Of a stretch of DNA of 64,000 nt, positions 41,757-50,640 are shown one piece after another. Positions within the stretch are counted from its first letter, which is position 1. Every line of letters begins with the position of its first letter. The notes beneath the pieces are model-generated. The model did no database searches, was not told the origin of the DNA, and saw only the letters and a program-made list of their open reading frames with translations. Location of the stretch: assembly GCF_031569985.1 (NCBI RefSeq), contig NZ_JAMQKA010000010.1, positions 62,001 to 126,000 of the forward strand, read 5' to 3'. The position numbers and the translations under genes are program-made. This DNA is from JAMQKA01 sp031569985 (GTDB lineage: Bacteria > Bacteroidota > Rhodothermia > Balneolales > Balneolaceae).

Positions 41757-44108
41757 TTAGAAAGTATAGGCCAGATCAAAGAATATTACCCGCCCGGGTT
41801 CCGGTATGCGAGTGCCTGAATATTCCGCCATCATCATCCCGGCAAATGGATTGTTCGCGTTTAGGTGATTCACATACCGTTCGTTAAAAATATTATTGAC
41901 ACCGAGTTGCAGACTTAACCCATCCACCACCTCCACACCGCCTTTAAGATCGAATGTGGTGTATCCATCCGTCGGCTGCTCGCCGCGCAATGTGGCAACC
42001 CGGTCCTGCTCGGAAACGGTATGCAGAACGCCTTCCACAAAGAACCTTTGATCCACCGGTTCATATCGCATCTTCGTGTCCACACCGAAAGGAGAGATTC
42101 CCAGAGCAGGCTCATCAACGGTTTCATCCTGTCCCCAGAGGTAACGACCAGATACTTCTGCCTGCAATGCAGATATGAAACGATAAGCCAGGGACGATTC
42201 GAGTCCCCAGAATTTGGCTTCTCCGTTCCGGTATTGATATACCGTGTTTGGACTCAGCGGCAGTCGCTTGGGAAGGTCAGTGGCCCGGATGGTGATGTAG
42301 TTCTCCATATAGCGCGTAAAGGTGTTGAAAGAGAATGCCCACTTTGGATAGTGGCTCTCAATCCATAGGTCAAGCTGGGTACTGCGCTCAGGCTTAAGGC
42401 CTGGATTCCCCACAAACTCTGCGCTGGTCTGTGCTTTCGAAGCGGGGATCCGATCCGAATAACGTTCTGTGGCATCGGCTGTACGTACCGCTGAACCAAT
42501 GCCTGCCGAGAAGACCCAGTGCTCCCCGGGGGTGGCACTCAGCGTAAAGGCACCGTTCAGGTTTGTTTCCGAGTGGTTGAGATCAGTTGATACATTCTGC
42601 TCAAAAAAGTCGGAAATACGATTTCGGTCTGCCGTGGCATTTACAAAATCGAGACGGACGGTTCCTGCAGCAGAAAATATGCTGTTGAGACTGTGCTCGG
42701 CGCGGGTGAAGATGCCGGCGTCAGTGATGGTAGCGTCGGGCCACATCTGGTCAACGAGGGGGAAAGCCGGTGGTTTCATGCCTTCATCCCGGCGATCGAT
42801 AGTACGCACCGCATTGCGATTGGCAGAATAGATATCGGCGCCTACTTCTATACTCCAGTTATCCGCAGGGACAAGTTCAAATGCTGCGCGTCCGCCGGCC
42901 ACATCCATCGAGGCGTCGACATCCACATCGAGGGCGAAGGGCGGCACGCGTCCCTCCATCGGCATGGCGGTGGGTTTGCTGTCGTTATCCATGGCGTGGT
43001 CCACCGAGTTGTAATATGCTTTAATCTCGATGGATTGCAGGAGGCCGATGTTTTGCTGCCAGTTCCAGGCCAGCGATGTGTTGTAGGAATCGAAGTAGTT
43101 GGCATCCAGCAGCCGACCGGGGTAGTTGACATCGTTCTGATTTTGATAGCCAAGTCCCAGCGTCAGGCGCCCGTTGGCAGAGGTGGCGTAGCTCAATTTA
43201 CTGCGAAATTCCCGTGACTGGAAGTTGGCCGGCACTGAGGTCGAGTTGCCATCCTCATAATCGCTGCCTTCGCGCCAGGCGGTGTTCAGCCAGTATCCCA
43301 GCTTATCGAATTTGCCCGAAACGGTGGCCGTACCTTCAAACGCGTTGTAGTTGCTGTCGAAACCAGAGGCAATTTTACCATGTGTGGTATGGCTGGGGAT
43401 ATTGGTCAGGTCATTGGTTTCCACACGGATGGCACTCAGGTTGCCGGCGCCCCAAGTCAGGGCATAGGGTCCTTTCACCACCTGCATCGACTGAATGGCA
43501 CTCGGATCGAGGTGGCTCAGCGAAGAGTCCATCCGTGCCGGACCCGCAGGGAAGATGCGCGTGCCGTCGAGATAGGTGCCCACCTCGGTCTCCCGAAGTC
43601 CGCGAACCACGGGATCGAGTCCGATGGGACCGCGACGCACGGCGTCAACACCAGCAACAACCCGCAGTAGCTCGCCGGAGTCCCGGGGATTTGCTTCCCG
43701 GACCTGCTGGTTTGCGAGCTCTGTCTCGGGTTCCAGGTCGGGCCGCAGGGCACTTACGGCAATGCCGGAAAGCTCGTACGAAACTTCCCACATCGAAAGT
43801 TGCACTGTGGTGGTTTGACCGGATTCAACTCTAATTTTCCGCTGAGTCGGTTCAAATCCTACGAACGTTGCTTTAAGGATATACGTACCGGCTGGAACGT
43901 TACTAATCCTGAATTCCCCTTTGGCATCAGTTGTGGTGCCCAATGTGGTATTTGGAATAAAAATATTCACATCACTGATGGGACGGTCATTATTCTGATT
44001 TGTAATGGTACCGGATATAGTACCGGTGGATTGTGAAAAAGTCCTTGCAGGGTACAGCAATATCAGTAGCGTACACGCTGCGAGGATTGTTTTTTGTAGA
44101 GTAAACAT
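41757..44108 (-). CDS. TonB-dependent receptor, OprC/NosA (copper)-like
   Basis: Outer-membrane receptor of 783 residues. A signal (about 1-27, ending TFSQ) is followed by a carboxypeptidase-regulatory-like beta domain (about 28-112, GTISGTITNQNNDRPISDVNIF). The plug has LDPVVRGLRETEVGTYLDGTRIFPAGPARMD and VVKGPYALTWGAG, close to the OprC/NosA copper-receptor group. The barrel ends in a C-terminal Phe (FFDLAYTF). A GGAGGAT ribosome site fixes the start at 44108, 12 codons after the first ATG. It lies downstream of a SCO gene and a Cys/Met-rich protein, in keeping with copper uptake. Confidence 0.88.
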   Translation of the reverse strand: MFTLQKTILAACTLLILLYPARTFSQSTGTISGTITNQNNDRPISDVNIFIPNTTLGTTTDAKGEFRISNVPAGTYILKATFVGFEPTQRKIRVESGQTTTVQLSMWEVSYELSGIAVSALRPDLEPETELANQQVREANPRDSGELLRVVAGVDAVRRGPIGLDPVVRGLRETEVGTYLDGTRIFPAGPARMDSSLSHLDPSAIQSMQVVKGPYALTWGAGNLSAIRVETNDLTNIPSHTTHGKIASGFDSNYNAFEGTATVSGKFDKLGYWLNTAWREGSDYEDGNSTSVPANFQSREFRSKLSYATSANGRLTLGLGYQNQNDVNYPGRLLDANYFDSYNTSLAWNWQQNIGLLQSIEIKAYYNSVDHAMDNDSKPTAMPMEGRVPPFALDVDVDASMDVAGGRAAFELVPADNWSIEVGADIYSANRNAVRTIDRRDEGMKPPAFPLVDQMWPDATITDAGIFTRAEHSLNSIFSAAGTVRLDFVNATADRNRISDFFEQNVSTDLNHSETNLNGAFTLSATPGEHWVFSAGIGSAVRTADATERYSDRIPASKAQTSAEFVGNPGLKPERSTQLDLWIESHYPKWAFSFNTFTRYMENYITIRATDLPKRLPLSPNTVYQYRNGEAKFWGLESSLAYRFISALQAEVSGRYLWGQDETVDEPALGISPFGVDTKMRYEPVDQRFFVEGVLHTVSEQDRVATLRGEQPTDGYTTFDLKGGVEVVDGLSLQLGVNNIFNERYVNHLNANNPFAGMMMAEYSGTRIPEPGRVIFFDLAYTF

Positions 44109-44202
44109 TTTATCCTCCGTTTGAGATAAAGTAATAAATCGCATCGTCCGGGTGGTTACGGGACGAAATGATTCGATTTAGATTTGATCGGGATGGATCG
44201 AA

Positions 44203-44625
44203 TCAGGCGATTTGCGGAGGATGGAAAATGTCTTTTGAATAGGATTGGAGTTCGTCATCACTAAATATTACCGGAAGGAAAGAAAATTCCAGGTTCCGTT
44301 CAGCTTCAACGAGCACCGGGAGGAGAACTTTGGAAAGCTGAAGGCTGGAAATGACATTCATATTGTGGGTCCCACAGGAACAGTAAAAAGGACGGTCTCC
44401 ATGTTTTTCATGGCAAGAACACGGCATATTCATTGAACCGGATGTCTTTACCATGCAGACGCCATCCATCATACATGCTATATGCTCGGAATGAGGTCCG
44501 GGAAACAAAGCTTTGTAGGAATGAGGGGAAAGCGGGAACTGGGAGCCCAGCAGAACGAGTCCCATTACCGGGACGATCAGTGTCCTTAGATAAACAAACC
44601 AGCGATATGTGCGTAATGATTTCAC
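44203..44625 (-). CDS. Cys/His/Met-rich small exported protein
   Basis: A 140-residue protein I do not recognise. One hydrophobic segment at about 10-28 may be an anchor or signal. A central metal-ligand-dense patch of about 45 residues follows: HSEHIACMMDGVCMVK, MNMPCSCHEKHG, FYCSCGTHNMN. It has six cysteines plus clustered His and Met residues. The C-terminal 50 residues are not metal-rich. It lies 5 bp after the SCO gene and 94 bp before the receptor gene on the same strand. A copper-carrying or metallochaperone role is inference from composition and context. Confidence 0.75.
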   Translation of the reverse strand: MKSLRTYRWFVYLRTLIVPVMGLVLLGSQFPLSPHSYKALFPGPHSEHIACMMDGVCMVKTSGSMNMPCSCHEKHGDRPFYCSCGTHNMNVISSLQLSKVLLPVLVEAERNLEFSFLPVIFSDDELQSYSKDIFHPPQIA

Positions 44626-44630
44626 TGGAA

Positions 44631-45215
44631 TTATCTGAGCTGGTTGATTCCTTCCACAATATGTTCCGGTTTGGAGAAGCTGCCACTGTATTCCAGTCGC
44701 AGCCGCCCCTGCCTGTCCATTAAAGATATGCGATTTGTGTGCTTCATGAAATAGAGTTCTTTTCCTTCATCGGAAGTCTTGGTATAGGAGACGTCGGCCG
44801 TGATATCCAGGCTGCTCAAAAGAGAATCGACTGTTGTCGTGTCGCCGGTGAGGAAGGTGAACTCTTCTTCATCCAGCTTAAACTGCTGCATATAGTTTTT
44901 TAGTACAGAGGGAGTATCGCGCCGGGGGTCAAAGGAAATTCCCACAAAATGGACATTTTCTGTGCTCTCCAGCTGATTTTTCACGTTGTTCATATTAGCA
45001 GTAATCGCCGGGCATACATCAGGACAGTTCGTATAGATAAAGCCGAGAACAGTAACTTCTCCCTCAAAATCATCCGGAAACGTAACACTTGTGCTATCCT
45101 GGTCCAGCACCTGAAAAGATTGATCACTCAGATCTTTGATAACTTCAGGCTGATTACAGGATGCAAGAAATAGTATTAATAGGGGATAAAGAATCGAACT
45201 CGTATGAAAATTCAA
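44631..45215 (-). CDS. SCO1/SenC family copper-handling lipoprotein
   Basis: A 194-residue membrane-anchored thioredoxin-fold protein. Lipobox LASC (Cys20), CPDVC with Cys64 and Cys68, and the distal His159 in FMKHTNR complete the SCO copper site. The family assembles the Cu(A) centre of cytochrome oxidase or acts as a thiol redox partner. The first in-frame start is TTG at 45215; I see no closer ATG, so initiation may be weak or at another non-ATG codon. The gene is 36 bp after the CDF exporter gene and 5 bp before the Cys-rich protein gene. Confidence 0.9.
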   Translation of the reverse strand: MNFHTSSILYPLLILFLASCNQPEVIKDLSDQSFQVLDQDSTSVTFPDDFEGEVTVLGFIYTNCPDVCPAITANMNNVKNQLESTENVHFVGISFDPRRDTPSVLKNYMQQFKLDEEEFTFLTGDTTTVDSLLSSLDITADVSYTKTSDEGKELYFMKHTNRISLMDRQGRLRLEYSGSFSKPEHIVEGINQLR

Positions 45216-45251
45216 ATTGAAGGATTGTGATTTAAAATTGGGATTTGTTCA

Positions 45252-46181
45252 TTAATGGCAGGGAATTTCTGCATGATTTTCGCATGGCTCAAATTCAAAT
45301 TCAAGCGTGGAGTGGTGGATATTGAATTTTGACTTCAGGAGATCCTTAATATTTGTTTTGATCTTTTCCATGTTGTGGAGCTCTTCTTCATCAATCACCA
45401 CGTGACTTTCCAGGAGGATATTGTTCTCGTCCAGTCTCCACACGTGCACGTGGTGTATATCAAGCACCTTGCCGATCGATTTCATAGCCTCTGTCACCTG
45501 TTCCAGGTCAATTTCGCGTGGCGTGCTCTCCATCAAGATGTTGATGGTCTTTTTCACCATATAGTAGCTTTGCCACAGGATATAACCGGCTATCACAAGC
45601 GTGAGAATCGTGTCCACAATATAAAGCTGGTATTCCAAAATCAGCCAGCCGGCCACGATGACTCCGACTGAGGAGAGCGCATCCGACAAAATGTGAATAT
45701 ATGCGCTGCGGATGTTGATATTTTCTTTGGATTTGCTGAAAAGCAGGCCCGCTGTAATGACATTGCCAAGCAAGCCGATGATGGCTACGATAAACATCGT
45801 AAGCCCGTCTATGGGCTGTGGATTGTAGAATCGCTCGACGCCCTCCTTGATCAGGAATAGCGCGATAATCACCAGCGTAATCAGGTTGATGAAGGCACCG
45901 ATAATCTCCGCTCGTTTATATCCAAATGTTTTTCTCCGGTTGGCGTCCTTTTTCGAAATTTTACGCGCCACCAGGCTGATCCCCAGTGAAGCGGTGTCGT
46001 TTAGATTATGGAGGGCATCGGAAAGCAGTGAGAGACTGTTTGAAAGAATGCCACCCACAAACTCGGCTACTGTAATCATGAGGTTCAGGAAAATAGAGAT
46101 CCACAATCGTCCCTCGGTAGTGTCCTCCCCGTGGTGATGATGGTGCCCGTGACTATGACTGTGTTCGTGAGTATGTGCCAT
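45252..46181 (-). CDS. CDF/CzcD-like cation exporter (likely zinc)
   Basis: A 309-residue cation-diffusion-facilitator. The His-rich N-terminus (HTHEHSHSHGHHHHHGE) is followed by six hydrophobic helices with metal-site motifs SDALHNLND and HILSDALSS. The HxxxD pattern in both favours zinc selectivity. A C-terminal cytoplasmic ferredoxin-like dimer domain runs from about 210 and includes DIHHVHVWRL. The family exports Zn2+ or related ions in exchange for protons. It heads the minus-strand SCO/receptor run with a 36-bp gap. Confidence 0.92.
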   Translation of the reverse strand: MAHTHEHSHSHGHHHHHGEDTTEGRLWISIFLNLMITVAEFVGGILSNSLSLLSDALHNLNDTASLGISLVARKISKKDANRRKTFGYKRAEIIGAFINLITLVIIALFLIKEGVERFYNPQPIDGLTMFIVAIIGLLGNVITAGLLFSKSKENINIRSAYIHILSDALSSVGVIVAGWLILEYQLYIVDTILTLVIAGYILWQSYYMVKKTINILMESTPREIDLEQVTEAMKSIGKVLDIHHVHVWRLDENNILLESHVVIDEEELHNMEKIKTNIKDLLKSKFNIHHSTLEFEFEPCENHAEIPCH

Positions 46182-46466
46182 CTTCGTTCAACAATTGCTG
46201 GGTCTCATTTCCCAATCCTTTACAAAACAGAAGATAAGAAATAAATGAAATATTAATGCTTCATGAATTGGGTTGTTTACTTTTTAGCGAAGCATAATAT
46301 GCAGGATTCAAGCTTTTTTAAGAATGGGTGCCGCTGTTTTCTTGCTTCACCAATAGTCGGAGGTGCTACAACGGGAGGGATGAAAAGGTCAAGAAAATTC
46401 ACCTTAACTACTCGTTGCTTGAGTTCTTGCCCAACACATCGTCAGACAGAAATTTTTTGGGTGGGA

Positions 46467-46937
46467 CTACAGGTAGAAATATATGCCAGCAGTAAGAATA
46501 AGGCAGGTAATCATGATGACTGTTGCCTGCTGAATGGGATAGTTGGGAAGGAAACGATAGAGTTTTTCGTCTTCAAAAAAGTCTTTTAGTTGATTTCGCC
46601 TGGCTTTCTCTTCTTCATTAAGCTCCTCTTCCCCCACCAAGATTAGATTCGCATCATGTTCAAGGTTTGGGATTCGTTCATTCAGCATCTCCGCTATGTC
46701 ATGCTCATCGATTTTGGGGAGATCCGCCATAATCAAGTAGACGGGGATGACGATCACAAAAACGGCTACCCCCACAATAGTCTGATCCAGGGTTTCAAAT
46801 TCTGGCATTACATAACCGCTGAGCGTACCGATTAAAATGGCAAACCCTAGCATGCTGAACAAGGCGCTCACTACCAGCCGCAGTTTCCAGTTCAGCACCA
46901 ATTCCTTCATTCTGTCTGTATATTCGTTTTTGCCCAT
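46467..46937 (-). CDS. Hypothetical membrane protein, DUF4175-like fragment
   Basis: A 156-residue protein with two hydrophobic helices near the N-terminus (about 22-45 and 55-72) and one at the C-terminus (about 137-155). The middle segment HDIAEMLNERIPNLEHDANLILVGEEELNEEEKARRNQLKDFF resembles the LNRxFPxLExSAxLLL stretch of DUF4175-type proteins, but the rest of such a protein is missing. Function unknown. It lies 285 bp upstream of the CDF gene on the same strand; the gap has no repeat I can name. Confidence 0.7.
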   Translation of the reverse strand: MGKNEYTDRMKELVLNWKLRLVVSALFSMLGFAILIGTLSGYVMPEFETLDQTIVGVAVFVIVIPVYLIMADLPKIDEHDIAEMLNERIPNLEHDANLILVGEEELNEEEKARRNQLKDFFEDEKLYRFLPNYPIQQATVIMITCLILTAGIYFYL

Positions 46938-47032
46938 AACGTAATTTTATGAGACACAATTTATAGTTTGCAGGATAAAAGACAAATTAATAATCGTTAT
47001 TGACCAGAGAAATTCCGCTAACTCTACCATTG

Positions 47033-47110
47033 TTGAACCGTTGAACTGTTGAATTGTTGAGCAGATACCTTGAAGGTCAAAAAGTCGAAGGTCCGAAGGT
47101 CTGAGGATCT
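47033..47110. repeat. 8-bp microrepeats TTGAACCG and GAAGGTCC
   Basis: Four units of TTGAACCG/TTGAACTG/TTGAATTG/TTGAGCAG (47033-47064), then GAAGGTCA, AAAAGTC, GAAGGTCC, GAAGGTCT, GAGGATCT (47072-47110). It lies in the gene-free gap 46938-47259. Confidence 0.75.
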
Positions 47111-47259
47111 GGGGTATGGTTTTATCTAGCCCTCTCAACCAGCGACTTTTTTCGTTTATTTTTTGTTGCTAAAAAATGAACAGTACATATCGTTGAAGAA
47201 TCCAGACTATTATTTGCAGCGGTGGAAGTTCTTCAGTCCTGACCATCGGTTTCACTCAT

Positions 47260-48525
47260 CTAAGAAGGTTCATCGCCATCCTCCATCAGCAGTTTCATCA
47301 TCAGGTTGGCGGCTTTCCTGGCTACAGCCTTGAGGGTATCACGGTCTGCCCGATCGTCCACTTCGTAAGTCACCGCATCAGCACCAAATGTTTTATGAAT
47401 CCAGTTTTTCGTGATGGGAGAGCTCGTGTCAAATGGTTCCACCGCAAAGGCTACATCGGGGAATGCCTGCTGGATGGAATCCACAAGCGTATAGGTGAAA
47501 TTCTCCGGGAACGTGTCAATACTTCGGTTGATGGGATAGAAGATATTTTCGTCGGTAGAGTGAAAATCGATGCCGTAATATACCTTGCGATATGGGTTGT
47601 TTTTTACTTCCTGTATCAAATAGTTTCTAATGGCACTCGTTTCCGGCTGCTTGAAATCTGACCAGTCGCGATTTAGGTCTACACCCCCGGCGTTGTGGCG
47701 CCAGTGACCGTTGTCGGCCCCGTCGGGATTGGCAAAGGGAAAGGCGATAATCTCAAAACGATTGCGAAACCGGCTGGCAAGCGGGGAAGAGCTGGTGATT
47801 TCCTCCAGGAACGCCAGGGTCGCCATCTGGCCGGTAATTTCGGGCGGATGCAGCCTGGAAGTTATAATTACAACACCATGTTTTTGTGTATCACTGGCCT
47901 GGGTAATCGTCAACTTTTCAATCGGCCGGCTTTCGTGTGAATATCCGATGGTATCACGCTTTACAAATGGATATTGTGCCAGGTTTGATGCCCACCAGTT
48001 GTATTCCTCAGTGCCAAAGATTTCCTGTGCACTCACCCACAACGGTTGGGGACCCAGATCCAGCCTTAGCTGGGCTGTTCCGGCTGCGGTATCCGCACGA
48101 TATGCTGATCTATCTAGTGAGAACCAGTTTTTGCCATCCAGGCTCAAATCGGGGTAGTAGCGATGTTCTCCATGCTCGTAGGCCAGTTCCACCCATACCG
48201 TTTGCGGTCGATCGGACCACGCTTTGAACCCGTACCACGGGCTGTTGTTAATAGGATAATTTTCCGGTTTGATGACGGCCCGGTAAAGCGTATCATTAAC
48301 TTGGTAAAAATCGTTTAACCGCGTACCGCTGGCTTCGTTTGAAAACCAGATCCCCTCTTCCATGATGCCGATTGTGCGTCGATGCTGAGGTGTTATCTCC
48401 TTGTCAGAGGTAACAGTAACACCTTCAGGATCATAGGAAAACCCGGTGAATTCTTCGGTTGAGGAGCAGGAAGTGAAAAGTAAAAGGAACGTGCAGAGCA
48501 GTAAGAGTTGTGTAGTGATATTCAT
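47260..48525 (-). CDS. M14 zinc carboxypeptidase-like lipoprotein
   Basis: A 421-residue lipoprotein (lipobox TSC, Cys20) with an N-terminal beta domain (about 25-170) and an M14 metallocarboxypeptidase core. The zinc site shows SRLHPPE with its HxxE pattern, then FANPDGADNGHWRHNAGGVDLNRDW, the third ligand in YGIDFHS, and a catalytic glutamate candidate in VTYEVDD. This is the layout of cytosolic-carboxypeptidase-like M14 members. Here it faces the periplasm or outside, so cell-wall or protein fragments are likely substrates. It stands alone on the minus strand, divergent from tamA. Confidence 0.88.
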   Translation of the reverse strand: MNITTQLLLLCTFLLLFTSCSSTEEFTGFSYDPEGVTVTSDKEITPQHRRTIGIMEEGIWFSNEASGTRLNDFYQVNDTLYRAVIKPENYPINNSPWYGFKAWSDRPQTVWVELAYEHGEHRYYPDLSLDGKNWFSLDRSAYRADTAAGTAQLRLDLGPQPLWVSAQEIFGTEEYNWWASNLAQYPFVKRDTIGYSHESRPIEKLTITQASDTQKHGVVIITSRLHPPEITGQMATLAFLEEITSSSPLASRFRNRFEIIAFPFANPDGADNGHWRHNAGGVDLNRDWSDFKQPETSAIRNYLIQEVKNNPYRKVYYGIDFHSTDENIFYPINRSIDTFPENFTYTLVDSIQQAFPDVAFAVEPFDTSSPITKNWIHKTFGADAVTYEVDDRADRDTLKAVARKAANLMMKLLMEDGDEPS

Positions 48526-48690
48526 TGAATTTGACTAATTGACCATGACGTAAGACTGCAGAAACTAATGTACATTTTTGCTTTTGCGCAACCAATTCCT
48601 TTTTGAGTGTTAACGTGTTTGCCTTATACTTGTTTTTCTACAAAGGCATGGGTGATTATAGTAACTTATTAAGTGCAATTCGGTTAATAT

Positions 48691-50640
48691 TTGAGAAAAA
48701 AGCAGGTACATACAGCATACTTGAAGAGTTTTTTTATTCTATTCGTCATCTTATTTCTGGAGGTTTTCCCGGGATATGCTTTCCAAAACGGCGTGGATTC
48801 TGATGTTATGGATCCCCAGGTCTGGCGGGTTGAAATTGAAGGGAATAAGACCTTTTCTGATCTTGTCATTAAGCAGATCATCGCCACAGAGAGCCCGACG
48901 ACCTGGGAAAAAATGACCTTTTGGAAACGGGGAGGACATGAATTTAATGATCTCGAGATACAACGTGATGTGATAAGAATACGCCGCTATTACGAACGAC
49001 GGGGATTCCCGAATGTACAAGTCAGACGCAAAGTGGAAACCGGGAAAAAATCATGGAGGCGAATAGTTCGGTTTATTATCGACGAAAATAGCCCGGTTAC
49101 TATAACCAGGCTAGACTATCAGTTTAAGACAACGGAAGAGAACCGGGAATATATAACAAGCAGCAGGGCGTATCGGCAGGCTCGCTCTGACCACTCTTTC
49201 CAGTTGAATCAACGTTATCAGACGATCAGGGAACCGGATATCATTGGAATGTTCAATAATGCGCTTAAGAATCTGGGGTACGCATTCGCGGATGTCAACA
49301 TCCTGGCAGAAGTGGACAGTCTGCAGACTACAGCCTCCGTCACTATAGAACTTATGCCCGGGCCCGTTACCTATTTTGACCAGGTGAATGTAACAGGCGT
49401 TGAAACAGTCTCGGAAAATTATATTATCCGGGAGGCCGACATTGACAGGGGAGAAAAGTTTTCACAAAACAAACTGGAGCAGGCACAGCGCGAAATATTT
49501 AATCACCACCTGTTTCGTTTTGCTACCATTAATGTTCCGGAACAGGAGCACGATTCCACCCTGGCTGTCGACATAAACCTGCGGGAATATCCCCTGCGTT
49601 CGATCCAGGTATTGGGCGGAGTAGGTACGGAAGATCTGTTGCGAGGCCAGGTGAGCTGGACACACCGGAACCTTTTTCACCGGGGACACCGGCTGACGGC
49701 CACGGCGAGGGCTTCGTTTATTGAACAGTCCCTTAACCTGGATTACTTGTTGCCGTACACCTTCAACACAAAAAGCAGCGTTGTAATCTCCCCGTTTGCC
49801 CAGCACGTTTTGGAACGACGGATTTATGAGCTCTTCCATGGGGGCGTGACCAACAGTTTTATCTACCGTTACCGCCAGGATCTTACCGGGACGGTTTCCT
49901 ATCAATTTACGCGCAATCTTGAGCTCTCCGAGCAGTTTGACGAGGCGTTACCAGATACCACTTTTGAATATAACCTCTCCTCTTTTCAGCTGAGCGGCTA
50001 CTACAGTCCCGGTTTTACCAGCAGAGAACAGCAGGGATGGGTGGTTCAGCCTTACCTGGAATTTTCAGGCCTCTTCGGAGGAGCGGCCTTCTCATTCCAA
50101 AAGTTTTCCCTGGATGTCCGACGATTTACAAAGTTAACCAACTCAACGACACTGGCGACCCGCATGCAATTGGGAGGAATCGGAAGTGTGAAGCAGGACT
50201 CCCTTCCGCAGAATATTCGTTTCTACCTTGGGGGAACCAGCTCGGTGCGGGGCTGGGGTCGAAATGAGCTGGGACCCAAGCGCGCCCGGTTCGACAGCAC
50301 GGATGCATTTTATGCTTATGCTCCAATCGGGGGACAGGCTCAGTTCGGTTTTAACGCCGAAATCAGGCAAAATCTCGATCCTTTTATCAAAGGATTCGGC
50401 ATGACGGTCTTCCTGGATGGCGGACAGGTATGGCGGCGACTGTACGATCTTCAGAGTCGGCCGATGCAGTTTTCCGTGGGCGGTGGGCTTCGCTACCAGT
50501 CTCCAATCGGTCCCATCCGCGTGGATATAGGTTACAAGCTAAATCCCACTGATGAAGATCTGAATATATACCAGGGAACAGACTACGGCGGCAGGTTTGA
50601 TCGTTTTGGCATTCACTTTAGTGTAGGACAAGCTTTTTAA
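48691..50640 (+). CDS. tamA: TamA/Omp85-family outer-membrane assembly protein
   Basis: A 649-residue outer-membrane protein with signal (about 10-30), POTRA-type domains (about 42-315, including VWRVEIEGNKTFSDLVIKQII and VTYFDQVNVTGVETV), and a C-terminal 16-strand barrel. The Omp85 motif SSVRGWGRNELGP is visible, and the last residue is Phe. A TTG at 48691 directly follows an in-frame stop and is the first possible start; TTG at 48721 is an alternative. The next gene starts with no gap and encodes TamB. TamA and TamB act together in outer-membrane protein or lipid transport. Confidence 0.9.
   Translation: MRKKQVHTAYLKSFFILFVILFLEVFPGYAFQNGVDSDVMDPQVWRVEIEGNKTFSDLVIKQIIATESPTTWEKMTFWKRGGHEFNDLEIQRDVIRIRRYYERRGFPNVQVRRKVETGKKSWRRIVRFIIDENSPVTITRLDYQFKTTEENREYITSSRAYRQARSDHSFQLNQRYQTIREPDIIGMFNNALKNLGYAFADVNILAEVDSLQTTASVTIELMPGPVTYFDQVNVTGVETVSENYIIREADIDRGEKFSQNKLEQAQREIFNHHLFRFATINVPEQEHDSTLAVDINLREYPLRSIQVLGGVGTEDLLRGQVSWTHRNLFHRGHRLTATARASFIEQSLNLDYLLPYTFNTKSSVVISPFAQHVLERRIYELFHGGVTNSFIYRYRQDLTGTVSYQFTRNLELSEQFDEALPDTTFEYNLSSFQLSGYYSPGFTSREQQGWVVQPYLEFSGLFGGAAFSFQKFSLDVRRFTKLTNSTTLATRMQLGGIGSVKQDSLPQNIRFYLGGTSSVRGWGRNELGPKRARFDSTDAFYAYAPIGGQAQFGFNAEIRQNLDPFIKGFGMTVFLDGGQVWRRLYDLQSRPMQFSVGGGLRYQSPIGPIRVDIGYKLNPTDEDLNIYQGTDYGGRFDRFGIHFSVGQAF

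Noticed and set aside
46263..46589. Plus-strand open frame overlapping the DUF4175-like gene
   Set aside because: Biased composition, no ribosome site, and it overlaps the better supported membrane protein gene.
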